Source: Acorus gramineus (Eukaryota > Streptophyta > Magnoliopsida > Acorales > Acoraceae). Taken from it: DNA of 64,000 nt. Made by a program: the position numbers and the translations under genes. Each line of letters opens with the position of its first letter. Position 1 is the first letter of the stretch. Below are positions 45,689 to 57,779 of this stretch, one piece after another. The DNA lies in NCBI GenBank assembly GCA_030737835.1, contig CM060851.1, forward strand, positions 6,301,635-6,365,634. Direction: 5' to 3'. The notes under the pieces were generated by a model, which was not told where the DNA came from, did no database searches, and was given only the letters and a program-made list of their open reading frames with translations.

Positions 45689-48600
45689 TCAAGGCTGCGG
45701 TGGCTCTGCGCCATCATGGAGAGCGCAACAAACCGTTGCCTTGTGATGTCCTTGGTACACTCTGATGAACTCCCCTGTCGCCATAGACCACAGCCTCGCA
45801 GTCGCATCCGAAGATGCTGCATAGGTCAATAATTCAATGTAGTCAGAATGCAACTAGAATGAAAATGGAAAAACAATTAGTCGAAATCCACATGTTTTTG
45901 AAGCCAGGCAGAAAAAAATTGATCAAGATCTTATGAAATGCTTGGAAATGGGTTTGGACCGGTTTTGGAGATTCTGCTTCTGAGAGAATCATACTTGATC
46001 TAAACTCAGTTTCCAAAAAACCCCAATAGTTGGTTTTTGAAGAAGTGAAAAACAGTTTTTAGTTATAAAAAATAATTCTCCAGAAATATAAGAAAAGTAA
46101 TCTTTATGGAAAGCTATTTTCAAAAGCTACTTTAAGTGAAAAGTAGTTTTTCAAACTCATTTCCAAACACCATCTTAATTGAAAAGATGCGTGTAATTAA
46201 CTGTACTTCATTACCTGTTATTAAATAGGCCCCATCCACTGAGAACACACAATCCCACACCCATCGTGTATGTCCTGAGAAGACAACATGTTATGTTTCA
46301 GGGGCAGAATATTATGAAGATGTTGAGATAGATGCATAAAGGGCTGCAAGGTATGCATAGAACTTCATCTTCTATGACAAGGACGATGAAGGATTCAAGA
46401 AAATTGATGAAAACCATAACAAAAGATTCATTCAGTTAGATGAGATGACTTAACACAATACTTCATTGACAAAATAGCACTATAATAGCAATGTTGAATA
46501 ACAGACCTGGTGATAGTAATGATTATATACCTGTTAGAGTTTTCTCCAATGTGAAACCATCAACATTCCATATCTTGACCGTGTGATCGGATGATGCAGT
46601 GGCCAGATACCTATGAACAACATCAATGAACACATGCAAGGTAAACTTAATGTGGTAAATTCAATTATATCAAATTTGTGGGGTACAAAACCTTTGAGGA
46701 TCACAGTACTCAGGAGACAGCAGGCATTTAAGTATGTAACCATCATGTGCTTGCAGTTTGTGTAGAGGTTCAAAGTTTGTCATGGTCTGCATCAGATCAA
46801 TATGTCATTATAATGTAATTAAGTATATAAAATTACAACTGAAAAAGATTTCATGGTATGGTGACATAGAAACCTGTGTTCCTCGCAGCAAGCGCCAAAC
46901 ATAGCATGTTCCATGGTTATTTGCAGCGACAACTAAGCTTCCATCCCACATAACTGTCAGAGACCTCACAGCTGTATCTACCTCTGGAACCTACATCCAT
47001 TTAAGCCAAAATAAATATAAGTGAATCTTGTATATTATTGAAAATAAAAAAAGTAACTAATGACCAGTATAGATCCAAAAAGGGGAAAAATCGGAAATCC
47101 TACCAACTCGCAGCTACATGAATTTGCAGTTAAATCCCACACCCGAATATTTCCATTTTGATCACCAGAGATTAGTTCTGTCTGCAAAAGCCAAATTCAG
47201 TTGGACCAATGAATAATAGCCAAAAGTGCGCAATCGAAAAGAAAGAATTTCAGATCAGCAAAAACATCAGGAAGCAGACAAACACCATTATGTCCAGAAA
47301 AAAAAGTTATTTTAAATTATGAATAAAAATTTCAGGATATAAAAATGAAATAAAACATCAAAAGTAATTCCATTTTAGTGAACTAAAGTGAAGTTGCTTA
47401 GACTATCATGGATCTTTCAATAATAGGTGATAAAAACTGTCCTGGCCAACTTTTGAAGATTAGACAATGGGTGATTTGTCAGAATCAAGTTAAGGATGGA
47501 AGGTCTAATAATCATTTCCTTTAGAAAAGGTAACTTTTTGAAGATTCCAACAGTAGGAGCATGAAATGGTGACAAAGTAGCACCAATAAGAATTTCCTTT
47601 TAGTGTTGGATAAGTTATGAACCCCTAAAAACATGGTTTCTACGAGAAAGGTTTGTGCCAAATAAAAGGTTTATGCTAACAACAAGTGCTTAAAAAAAGG
47701 CCATGAAAATCGGCTAATTATTTGTCTCTTATGATTTATGAATTATATTTGAGATCTGTGAAATTTGGATGAAATGAGAACACCAATGCATTGACTGAAG
47801 AGGGACATGAGGTGCAAGAAACCATATATCCACTTATGTTTCAAGTAGTGTCCTATATGTATGAAGGGCATAAAAAAAGATTAGAGTATTAATTTATCAC
47901 CACGAAATTCTTATCACAGATTTATAACAAACTTTCAAGCTAATGAAATCTGAAACATAACTGATTTCATGTAGATGGCCTATCATAAAATTGACAAGTG
48001 TGAAGAAACATTGGATATCTGACCTGGTTAGGATGTAGGACAACAGTGTTGACAGCTGCACGACTTTCATATTCCCTTTGACAACCTGGAGCCCTGCAAT
48101 GATAAGCATGAAGAACTAATCATTAGAACTAAAGGTCAGTGCAGTATCCAGCTAATTTGTGATACCAAAAGAATTGTGCGCAACACGTTCAAAAGGGGGT
48201 AACATCCAAAGAACACTAAAGAGTTGTGAGAGATAGGTCAACTAAATAAGGACACACTTATCGAACAAGATATTATGAGAATGTTCCAATGGGAATGTTC
48301 CAATGGTTTTGAATAAATATATTGTGGTAGAAGTACAATAAATATATGTGCTGCTAAATTAAGGACGAAGGTGAGTTCCTTGCTGTTAGATTTCGTATAT
48401 GATTTATAAAAACAAAGTCCAAGCGAGCTTGATTTCACTTTTTTTTTTGTGGCTGAAAAACGAAAGCTCCATGCACAACAATACCTGTTTGGTTGGGGAA
48501 GAAAGTGTGATAGAATAAAAAAGGTTAAAGCAGGGTTGGAGTGTTGGACATACACACTCCTATTATCCCATATTTCTTGTTCAGTTTCAGTTAACTTTGG

Positions 48601-51381
48601 CTTTACACTGTATGGGTCTTATTAGATTTGGTGGATCCCAGAGCAGGGTTGGAGTGTTGGACACACACACTTCTATTATCCCATATTTCTTGTTCAGTTA
48701 ACTTTGGCTTTACACTATATGGGTCTTATTAGATTTGGTGGATCCCAGAGCAGGGTTGGAGTGTTGGACACACACACTCTTATTATCCCATATTTCTTGT
48801 TCAGTAACTTTGGCTTTATACTATATGGGTTTTATTAGATTTGGTGGATCCCACAAAAACTGAAAGTCCAACATTTAGAGTTAAACTTCCTGAATGTGAT
48901 GACTCCAACATTCAGAGTCCATGTCCAACAGTAAGTTCCATTCCTGCATAGGTATTATGCCTGAAAATCCACAACTCAAAACAATCTGACCATCTCAGCA
49001 GTGTTTTTGTCCTATCATTATATTTCAAATGACATGTTTAGTTTTTTCCTCTCCTGTTCACTATGATATCCTAATTCTCATGCTGAAACTACTGAATTAG
49101 TTGCGAGCATCCCTAAAGGCCCACACACACTCAAACTTTGTTTATATATGTTTAACATAACTGAATTTACATATAATTAGTAGGGACCTCTGCCCCAAAA
49201 AAAGGTTTTCCATGCTAAGCAGGAAAAATTCTAGTACATTCAAAGTACAATTATCATGCATTCATTGTATCTGTAACCAAATTAATATGTGGGAACTGGG
49301 AAATGATACCTCAAATCCCAAATCTTTACTGTGCCATCTTCAGAACCTGAATACATCCAGTTGCCATCACATTGAAATCCAACTGCCATCACATTGTTAG
49401 TATGTGAATCATAGCTCATAACCTGACATAAGAGGAGGAAAAAAATATAAATGCAAATAAGGGAATAGTTTGTCCACAGGTAATAAGGTTACGCTATGGC
49501 TAACTCTAAGCCTAGCCTCATATTATGCGAACATGCAGACAAGTAGATTGGCCTTTCTAAGACATGGAAGTGAAGATGTTGACCTTCCTAAAACATGGGT
49601 ATCAAAAGATATCGTGCAAATTTAATATTTTGAAAATTATTGTATTATACAAATGTGCCATCCAAAGAAATGAAAAACCATTAGAATACTTAAAGATAAT
49701 TTCTTCCAATATTTTCCAGAGAATATATGCAAATTGGAAATTTTAGGGGCGTTGATGTCACACGATATGCATATCAGATCTGCACCCCCTTACCATGCCA
49801 AAACAAGATAAATAAATAAAAGGCACATTAACATTGAGAATTAAACAAAGAAGGCATACCGGCTGGGTACTGTTTGAGTTGACTTCAAAAAGACGAATGT
49901 GGGGATTCCCAGCTGCAGCAATGTACTGCTTATCTGGTGTTATTTCGAGCCGATTAACTTGCTACACACATGAAATTCACGAAATCAAGTTTAAGACCAA
50001 GGGTAACTAACTACCACATGAATTCATAAATGATAAAAAAAAAAACTTGTTAAATTTGCAAATATTTAGAAAAGCATCACAAATGCATATGATCTGACAT
50101 TCCTACAAGGCTGCGAGTTCTCATATGAAACCATCAGGGAGGAGTAACTGAAACAAATAATCGTTCTACAAGCATGGGGCAGATTTCGCATGAGTACATT
50201 CACTTCAGACTGGTACATGTTTCAAATTCAATCTGCATGTACTATGAGAAACTAAAATGCACCATGAAAGAAAAAATGGCAAGAGCAGCAAGGACAGCTG
50301 TTCTTTTCAAAATTGATATTCAACTGTCAACAAATAGACTAATTATACGACAACTCATGCAAGAGCAGCTAAGATAGGTTAGAGAAGAAACAAAAAGAAA
50401 TAGCATTTACTGTGAAACTACAAATAAGGAAAACAGACTTGCAAACAGAAACCAGTGAGGATTTGTACTAAAAAGAGGGGAGCCATATAAATACTTTGAA
50501 ATTTTGAAGGGAATATAGATAATAAAAGACAATTCATTTAATTTGTACTAAAAAGAGGGGAGGCATATAAACTTTCTGAAGCGAACAAACAAATGGCTTC
50601 AGACTAATCAACATTGTTCAATGCCCAATTAACATAATTATAAAAAACAGTTTTTTTGAGATAGAATATAAAAGACAGTTTAGTTGATTCACATATGTTA
50701 AAAAACTTGCTCAGTGTGGACAATATTCTATCTTAAATATGTTTCGACAATTAGCAAGCTGCAATTTTTAAGAAGGGATTTGCTGACTGATTATATAATA
50801 TATATTAGGATCATCATAATGGGAAGGAGAATGTCACTAAATGGCAAAAAGAGATAGTTTTGACTATATTGTTAGTCACACATGACAAAAATAAAATAAC
50901 TTAACATTCAACGGCCAAAGGTTAGGATCGTATCCAAGTCTCTCCTCTTCCAGCATTTACGTGAGATCGCTCTTGAATGTCAATCTAATGCCACCCAACT
51001 ACATGTCGAAAACTAGAAGCGGTCACTTTGCGCTTTAAAAATTCCAAAAGTCAAAACCATATCCAATCTCTCCCCTCCCAACACCCTCAATTATAGATTA
51101 AAATCTAAACAACTACTAATGTCGACTAACCAATTCACACAAAATCCAAAATTTGATCCACATTTACCACTTAGAAAACATTAACCATAAAAAAAAATTG
51201 AAGTTTTAAACTTGAATCGAAACCAAAAGAACTTCAAATCCCAAAATCGGGGAAAGATCGATTGTCGGCTCACCGAGTCGGGGTGTTGAAGGGTTCGATA
51301 GCACCGGCCGCTCTTCGCCTCCCAGAACCTGATCGTGTGATCGTAACTGGCCGTCGCCAGTATCACCGACGGCTGACTCAT
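45689..51381 (-). CDS. LST8: LST8, WD40 subunit of the TOR kinase complex
   Basis: LST8 binds and stabilises the TOR kinase domain together with RAPTOR, linking nutrients to growth. Ten exons on the minus strand: 51381-51274, 49961-49860, 49422-49310, 48093-48024, 47181-47104, 46990-46874, 46786-46692, 46610-46531, 46274-46215, 45816-45689. Phases join exactly, giving 316 residues, the usual family length. Seven WD-type blades end in RFWE, RLFE, KIWD, RVWD, YVWR, KIWN and RLWS. The start [15 protein letters not shown] is characteristic of the family. No lesion was seen. Introns 1 and 3 exceed 1 kb and hold repeats. A truncated copy of exons 1-3 lies at 61416-63181. As only this copy has exons 4-10, it is the functional gene. 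Confidence 0.95.
45938..46173. mobile_element. Putative MITE in the last LST8 intron
   Basis: Termini TGCTTGGAAATGGGTTTGG and (right, complemented) GGTGTTTGGAAATGAGTTTG are inverted repeats. The interior also folds (CTTTT...AAAGTA words). Flanks ATCTTATG and ATCTTAAT are a plausible 8-bp duplication with differences, hinting at hAT. Confidence 0.45.
48531..48855 (-). repeat. Three tandem ~110-bp repeats in LST8 intron 3
   Basis: Units start at 48531, 48644 and 48751 with CAGGGTTGGAGTGTTGGACA and end with GATTTGGTGGATCCCA. Spacings are 113 and 107 bp. The homologous place in the downstream duplicate (about 60532-60640) has only one unit. Confidence 0.9.
49962..51273 (-). other. LST8: LST8 intron 1, no gene seen
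   Basis: A 1.3-kb AT-rich intron. A phrase TTTGTACTAAAAAGAGGGGAG occurs twice (about 50463 and 50541), part of a small local duplication that is also seen in the downstream copy. No coding content. Confidence 0.6.
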
Positions 51382-51783
51382 CCCAGAAAACCCTACCGAG
51401 ACAAAAAACACACGCCATTGAACATCGGAAAACACACGGAATCCAAAGAAGAAGCCCAGAAAGAAAAACAAGACATTCGAAGTATTGGTGATCACCTCTT
51501 ATTAATCGAACAAATCATCCGTCGCTGTTCAACGACCGATTTTGTTTGTCGACCTAAATATCGAACGCCATAGACGCACACGTGCGGAGGGAGATCTAAA
51601 GGAGAGACGGGTGAGTATAAGAAATCCGGCGTGTTCATAAAGGAGGCCTCGGGCCAGGGATTATTTCACACATACCCAGACTGGGCCCGCCCGCCATTAA
51701 GCCCAGTTAAATGTTGGGCCCGGGCCGGACCCGGGGAGGGAGGCTTTGGAGCCTCGGGCCAGGGATTATTTCACGGAAAAAGA
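51382..51783 (-). promoter_or_regulatory. LST8 5' flank / promoter region
   Basis: Leader and upstream sequence of LST8, including a GC-rich stretch (51650-51760) with GGCCTCGGGCCAGGGATTAT present twice (51649 and 51753). Related sequence precedes the truncated duplicate at about 63420-63520. No TATA box can be assigned with confidence. Confidence 0.45.
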
Positions 51784-51812
51784 TACACACAGCCCAGACT
51801 GGGCTGTGTGTA
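51784..51812. repeat. Perfect 14-bp-arm palindrome upstream of LST8
   Basis: TACACACAGCCCAG, a single A, then its exact reverse complement. Transcribed, it would form a 14-bp hairpin with an almost absent loop; as DNA it is a near-perfect inverted repeat. Confidence 0.9.
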
Positions 51813-53075
51813 AACAGGCAGGGCGATCAAGGCAGGCGTTTATAGGAATTTTTTTCTTTCTTTTAGATTTATTATTTTAAAATTATCCCTTTTTTTGTTT
51901 ATTTGTTTGTTATTTATTTAATGTGTTCTATTTTAATGGGAATTGTGTTAATTTTCTTATTTTATATATTTTCATTTGGTGTGTGTGCGATTTTTATATT
52001 GTATTTTTTAAAATAGTGTGATATTTTTATGTATCTATTTTAAATTCTATTTGCTCTTTATATTTTGTTACTATTTTATTGGGATATATTTTTATCTTAC
52101 CTAAAAGTAGAAGTTTAGTTTTTTTATAAAAAACTTATGAAGGCAAGAATTTATTTATTTATTTTGGTGAAAATGGGCCTCATTTTAGGATTTCGTCTAG
52201 TGCCTCATTTATTCAACTATTTTTCAGGGTAGCCACTACAACCAGTTTTAATAAGCTACCCCCAAAATGATATATAATACAAATCATTTCGATCCAACAA
52301 CTCTAACTAACCCCCATCTCTATCACTATTACATCAATGGCGGACCCCAAAATCTCAATCATCAAACTTTAGGAAAATGATATGTCCATCACATTGTGCA
52401 GTCAGTTCGCACTATGATAAAACCTCATATATTATATAGAGAATCATATAGATTAAGATTCGGATTACCTCTTGATCTTCACAAGAGAAATAGATCTATT
52501 CCAGATGAATAAGTGCTTCACAGGTGATGAGGAACCACAGAAATTATTTGCACTCCTCACTTGGTTTCACAACTGAAGAACCCAATACCCTCTTCTTTTT
52601 TTTCTGTGTTCTTCTTATGCAGTTGCTAGTTATTTCATATTATGATCAACCTTCTTAAACAGAAGGAAAGAATCGAATAGGAGATGCCAATCTCAATGGA
52701 TGTGACGGTTCACTAACTGTCACATATTTTTTTACTTTCAAATGAGTTTAATCCAATACTATAATAATACAGTATACTACATTATCATATTATATAAGAC
52801 TGTACAAAATTGACAATATTAGTAACTTTATTGACTGAAGCGTCGAATGGAGAAGAGGAATGGGATACGAACCTTAGAATTTGCGGAAAGGGGTCTGAAC
52901 CATATGAAGGGGCTGATAAAATGATAGAAATCGCCCTCAAATTACCACTCACTCTTGCCCATTGAAGTACATGATGTGATCCAGATAATGAGAGAGGAGA
53001 ATGCAAACATAATTTGGGGAAGGGGGTGCGAACCTGGGCGATAACAGTGGACCTTGTAATATTGACCAAAAAAAG
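51813..53075. other. Intergenic, no gene seen
   Basis: AT-rich. Some words near 52370-52450 recall the A/T-rich family noted at 31.4 and 63.9 kb. Nothing coding was recognised. Confidence 0.45.
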
Positions 53076-53348
53076 GGATTTTTATTTTAAGTCCCCATAA
53101 ACCATAGGATTTAGTGATCGATCCCTTAATTCTTCATATTTTGGTTTTAGTCTCTAGATTTAAATGATATGTTCTTTTTTAGTCCCTGGGAGGGACATAT
53201 CCCTAAATTATTTAGTTTTGTTTTTAATTCATTGGAGGGACTAAAAATGAACATATCCTTTAAATTTAGGGATTAAAACTAAAATATGAAGAATTAAAAG
53301 ATTGATCACTAAATATGTATGTTTATATGACTGAAAACTAAAAAATCC
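53076..53348. mobile_element. Foldback MITE
   Basis: Two arms of about 120 bp are inverted copies. The left reads GGATTTAGTGATCGATCCCT ... TTTTTTAGTCCCTGG; the right, complemented, reads TTTAGTGATCAATCTTTT ... TTTTTAGTCCCTCC. The whole 273 bp would form one long hairpin. No clear target duplication is visible. Confidence 0.7.
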
Positions 53349-54177
53349 AAATATTTGATAGAGGCGAGGGTGGGGCACCATATATCTCTTTCGAAAGTGT
53401 TCTCTCATTTTGAACCACATATTAGGGACACCTGGGATAATAATTGTGTCACAAAATATCTGATAGAGATGACTCTTAGACCGCGTGACAGAGATATCAC
53501 ATTGAAGAGTTGTGTTAATGGTAGACCCGAAGTTCGTTTCAATCACTATTCATTGTTATTGATGTAACTGTCTTGTATTGATGTTATATTATTGAGGGCT
53601 ACACAGTTTATTTTTCCATCCAGTCTTTTACGTGGTCATAGAAAATTATTAAAACATGTGCTTATATTAACGAAATATATGTTTTGATAATTTTTTTTTA
53701 TATTTTTTATAAATACATCTATATAATTCATTAGAGTGTATGCTTATGCCTCATTAGATAATGCATGACTATTATTTAAATTAAAAAATTTAAAATATGG
53801 GTAGACTAGAATTATGGTTGAAAAAGAGACTGTATGTAACATGATCCTATATAAGTACATATGGACGTAGACCACGTGACAGGAACATCGAGGATGATAA
53901 TTGTGGTAATGTATATCAAAGCTTGTCAATTGGATAGATACGAACCGGATACGTTAATATTCATATCCTAACTTTTAGATTCAGATATTAATTTTCAGAT
54001 TTGAATCTCTTCGGACACATATCAGATACGAATACTTTTTGGATAACTGACAAATTTACATATTAATATTAGTTTGGATAATCAAGTGATATTTTAGAGA
54101 GAGATAAAAATTAAAATTAAGATTTTAAGGCTTATTTTCTCTTTCAGATATCATACATTAAAAATTGTTTATCCTGA

Positions 54178-55500
54178 TGTGGAGGTAAAAATCCTCACCA
54201 CGACACGTGTCATATTAGGGATAACGTGTCACACCAAGACGGATGTGGGCCTACCGTGGGAGCCGCAAATCTGAGTTCCAATCCTTAGTCTTGATGACTC
54301 TCCCGAATGTGTTGGCACGACTAAATCCAGAGTCTAGTCAGATAGTCAGGCACTTCACAAAACGAGCAGTCTAAGGCACGACCAGACCTCAAAAGCGAGT
54401 AGTCTAAGGCACGACTAGAAATGAGCTCTGGTCGATCGACCTTACTCATCGAAAATGAGTAGTATAAGACACAACTAGACATGAGGGCTGATCGGTCGAC
54501 CTTACTCCCCGAAAGCGAGTAATCTAAGGCACGACCAGACATGAGGTCTGGTCAGTTGACCTTACTCCTTGCAGACATGCTATGAAACGTACGGGCGAGC
54601 ACATCAAGAGACCCTGAGCAGAATGAAGAAACGGCCAGAAGACCACTAACGCCTGTAACTGCCAAGGTTTTGACCCCCCCTAAAGGTATGGAGGCAAGGT
54701 GATTTTTCATGATCTCCTGCTCTCTCGACAAGCCGAAAGAGCAGAAGAGCGGGCATCTATGGAGGTAAAAATCCTCACCATGACATGTGTCGTATCAGGG
54801 ATGACGTGTCACACCAAGACGGATGTTGGCCTACCGTGGGACCCGCAAATCTGAGTTACAATCTATAGTCATGATGACTCTCTCAAATGTGTTGGCACGA
54901 CTAGATCCAGGGTCTAGTCGGACAGTCCGACACCTCACAAAACGAGCAGTCTAAGGCATGACCAGACACGAGGTCTGGTCGGTCGACCTTACTCCTCGAA
55001 AGCGAATAGCATAAGGCACGACCAGACATGAGGGCTGATCGGTCGACCTTACTCCCCGAAAGCGAGTAGTCTAAGGCACGACCAGACATGAGGTCTGGTC
55101 GATCGATCTTATACTCCTTGCAGACATACTATGAAACGTACGGGCGAGCATATCAAAAGACCTCTTCGAGCAGAATGAAGAAACAGTTAGAAGACAACTA
55201 ACGCCTGTAACTGCCAAGGTGGCATTTAAAGCCTACTACCAGCAAAACGTGAGTAATCAAGGATCGACGTGGAGCATAAATGCTGAGGGAGTTTTCCTGA
55301 AAAAAAACCCACTAAACACTTAGTGGCAAGGCAATTACAAGGTTAAAAAAGGAAAAAGAACTACGTGTGACTTGCTCCCCAAAGGGTACGTAGGCAGCCT
55401 ATAAAGAGGTCGCGCACTCAGCACTCTAGAGACACAGTCAAGCAGAGTAAGACAGTCATTGTGAGTTATTGTGTGTAATTGTGTGTTATTTTCTATATAG
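54178..55500 (+). mobile_element. LTR-like sequence, partly duplicated in tandem
   Basis: A block starting TGTGGAGGTAAAAATCCTCACC at 54178 recurs at 54758 (offset 580). The two copies run in parallel for about 490 and 464 bp before diverging. The second continues through GGTACGTAGGCAGCC, a TATAAAGAGG box and a GT-rich tail to about 55500. The composition, the TATA box and the CCTATAAAGAGGTCGCG context suggest LTR sequence of a retrotransposon. No primer site or coding part is found nearby. Ends are approximate. Confidence 0.5.
54357..55110 (+). repeat. ~60-bp minisatellite within the LTR-like blocks
   Basis: Units of about 60 bp read GCGAGTAGTCTAAGGCACGA, CCAGACATGAGG, then GGTCGGTCGACCTTACTCC. 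Three to four units lie in 54357-54575 and three in 54940-55110. Each unit contains the self-complementary word GGTCGACC or a variant. Confidence 0.85.
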
Positions 55501-56251
55501 TCATGGAGAGAGTAGAAGCATAGCCAAAAATATATATTTAGTTGAAGTTCATTTTTCTGAGAGATTTACAAATTTAATTGAAGGAGAAAAATATCCAACT
55601 CATCTGATGAGCATAAATGGTTTTCCAAATGTTTGGCGCTACTACAATCAATCAGCCCCACTTTTTAGTATAATAACTTATAGTCCTAGAACCACGTGCC
55701 TTCGTTAGAAAAGTATATGGTAATCTATTTAGGGCAATTTTTAATCTTGATTACCAGTATTTTTTTAATTTCAAAATTAGCTCTTGGATCAATTTTAATT
55801 GTAAAACTGATTTGAGTCGGTTGACAACGTTGTCATTTCAACGCTCAGCCAAATTATTATTATTATTATTATTTTATTATTTAGGAATCTTACAAGATAT
55901 GATTATCACGCCTCTTATGTTATATATATATATATAAAAATTTCAGTATGATTATCACGCCTTTTATGTTATATATAAAAAGAAAATCTAGATTAGCATG
56001 AGGTAACAATGCTGACTCGGTCAAAGTGACCCAAGGGTAGTTTTAAAATTAAAAAACCTTTCATATATTTTATGATAATGTTAGAGACAGTACAAAATGA
56101 ATTCCCAATAACCAACCTCACATGTATTTGGGGTAAAAAATAAAAATACAATTGATGTTGGTTATAACATTATTTTCCTTTAAAACTATAGTTGCATGTA
56201 GTTACATAATTTTTTTTTACTGCAATTTTCTTCCTTCCAATGTCATTGTAG
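55501..56251. other. Intergenic with an unassigned 79-codon frame
   Basis: A frame at 55469-55708 contains NLIEGEKYPTHLM and SINGFPNVWRYY. I do not recognise it and would not call it a gene. The rest is AT-rich with TAT and ATT microsatellites near 55853 and 55920. Confidence 0.35.
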
Positions 56252-57779
56252 CTACTCTCGATAGCAACAGCAAAGGTGGCTTTGTCTTCAAGCGATGAAT
56301 TTCCTGTAGCCGCTGAAACCTACTGGAAGACCGTCCTCCCCAACACTCCCATGCCCGTTGTCATCAATCAACTGCTTCACCCTCGTTAGTGAAAGACTTG
56401 CTTAATGATATTGATAGACCAAAACAGTTGATCTTCTCCCATCAATTTCTTTATCGGCCGGTTGATATTATGGGGAAACCATTGCGCTTCCGATCAATGG
56501 AGGAACTGTGGGAGACGGTGAGACAAATGAAACTGAAAAGTGATAGAAGCAAGGAAGGGTTGGTGTGGCTCTCTATTATACCGGCGGCCACTTGGACACT
56601 TTGGAGGTCTAGGAATGCGGTGGTCTTCACGAGGGCTACCTTTTATTTTGAAAATATTTGGGAGACAACGATCCTTAACATTAAGGAATGGAGCAAATGG
56701 ATCGGCGGGGTCACGAGCATCCACATTTCGGATCATGGGTTCCATATTGTTGGATAGGGCATGGTCTCACAAGTTTAGGTTGAAGCCTTTTCTACCCATT
56801 CTGTGGTTTTGAGTGTGACTCTTGTCCTTGTGTATTTTCTTTTTTTCTTTTACTCTATTCTCTTTTACCCCTAATTCAGACATATTCTATCTTGATCTTT
56901 TCATAATAGAATTATGACTACATTTTCTCAAAAAAAAATTTCTCTATCCGCCTATCAAATAAGTATAAATTTTTAATTCCACCATTAACTTATGCAGCAA
57001 AGAGAGGTCATAATACAGGTTCTATCATCGTTGATTTGGCTGGTAATATAGCCTATACTCATTATTCAAATTTAAAGTTGACCTCTCTCCACAAAATACC
57101 CGACGCAAAACTCTTCTTCTTGGAAGACGACCTCAGACGACCAGGCACGCGCATGCACATCCGATTCACCAAAGCAACGACCGAGGCGTTCCTTCCCTTA
57201 AAAGAGGCCAAATCCATACTCTTCTCCACCGCCGACCTCCCCAACACCCTCTTCCGCTTCTCCATCAAACCCAAATCCAAACTAGCCCTCCTCATGCAAG
57301 AAACCTTCCAGCTTTGCAAGACCTCGCCCAAGTCCGAGGAGAAACACTGCACGACCTCTCTCGAGTCCATGGTCGACTTCGTAGTGTCCGTGCTTGGAAC
57401 AAACAAAGAGGTTCGACTGATAACGACGGCGATTGAGGATCAAACGGCGGCAGAGGAAAAAAATAGCTCATACAAGTGGTACACTGTGATGGGGACGGCG
57501 AATGAGGTGTCAGACGCCAAGGCGACGACGTTGAACCGCCACCCACTGACGTAAGCGTACCTGACCTACTACTGTCACTCTATCGTAGGGACGAGGACTT
57601 ACGTGGTGCCCTTTGTCGGGGATGATGAGACCAAGGCGGAGGTGGTGGCCGTGTGTCACACTGACACATCAGAGTGGGACCCGAAGCACGTTGCGTTTCA
57701 GATGTTGCATGTGAAGCCGGGGACTGTGCAGATATGCCATACTTTAGCGGCGGACACCATCGTCTGGATGACAATATAG
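56252..57779 (+). pseudogene. BURP-domain protein pseudogene
   Basis: BURP proteins are plant-specific secreted or wall-associated proteins (RD22, USP and PG1-beta classes). An exon at 56252-56384 encodes TYWKTVLPNTPMP, the N-terminal signature; the carried base joins exactly to exon 56998-57779. That exon carries the BURP domain with FFLEDDLRRPGTRM, CTTSLESMVDF and the CH series YYCH, AVCH and QICH, ending at TAG 57777-57779. Two defects are seen: the first CH is RH, and an in-frame TAA at 57552-57554 cuts the domain. No exon with a start codon or full signal peptide is visible upstream. A LINE tail occupies the intron. The 3' exon is GC-rich relative to its flanks. Confidence 0.88.
56385..56938 (+). 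mobile_element. LINE 3' tail in the BURP intron, with poly(A)
   Basis: After the donor GTTAGT the sequence reads about 120 residues of a LINE polymerase tail including WTLWRSRNAVVF, a stop at about 56757, a T-rich 3' region and an A-run at 56929-56938. It lies in the same orientation as the BURP pseudogene. The insertion point is close to the donor; a target duplication was not identified. Confidence 0.78.

Noticed and set aside
54357..55110. Possible CRISPR-like array
   Set aside because: The repeat units are contiguous, with no unique spacers, in a plant LTR-like context.
55469..55708. 79-codon frame with IEGEKYPTHLM
   Set aside because: No family recognised, no splice context, AT-rich setting.
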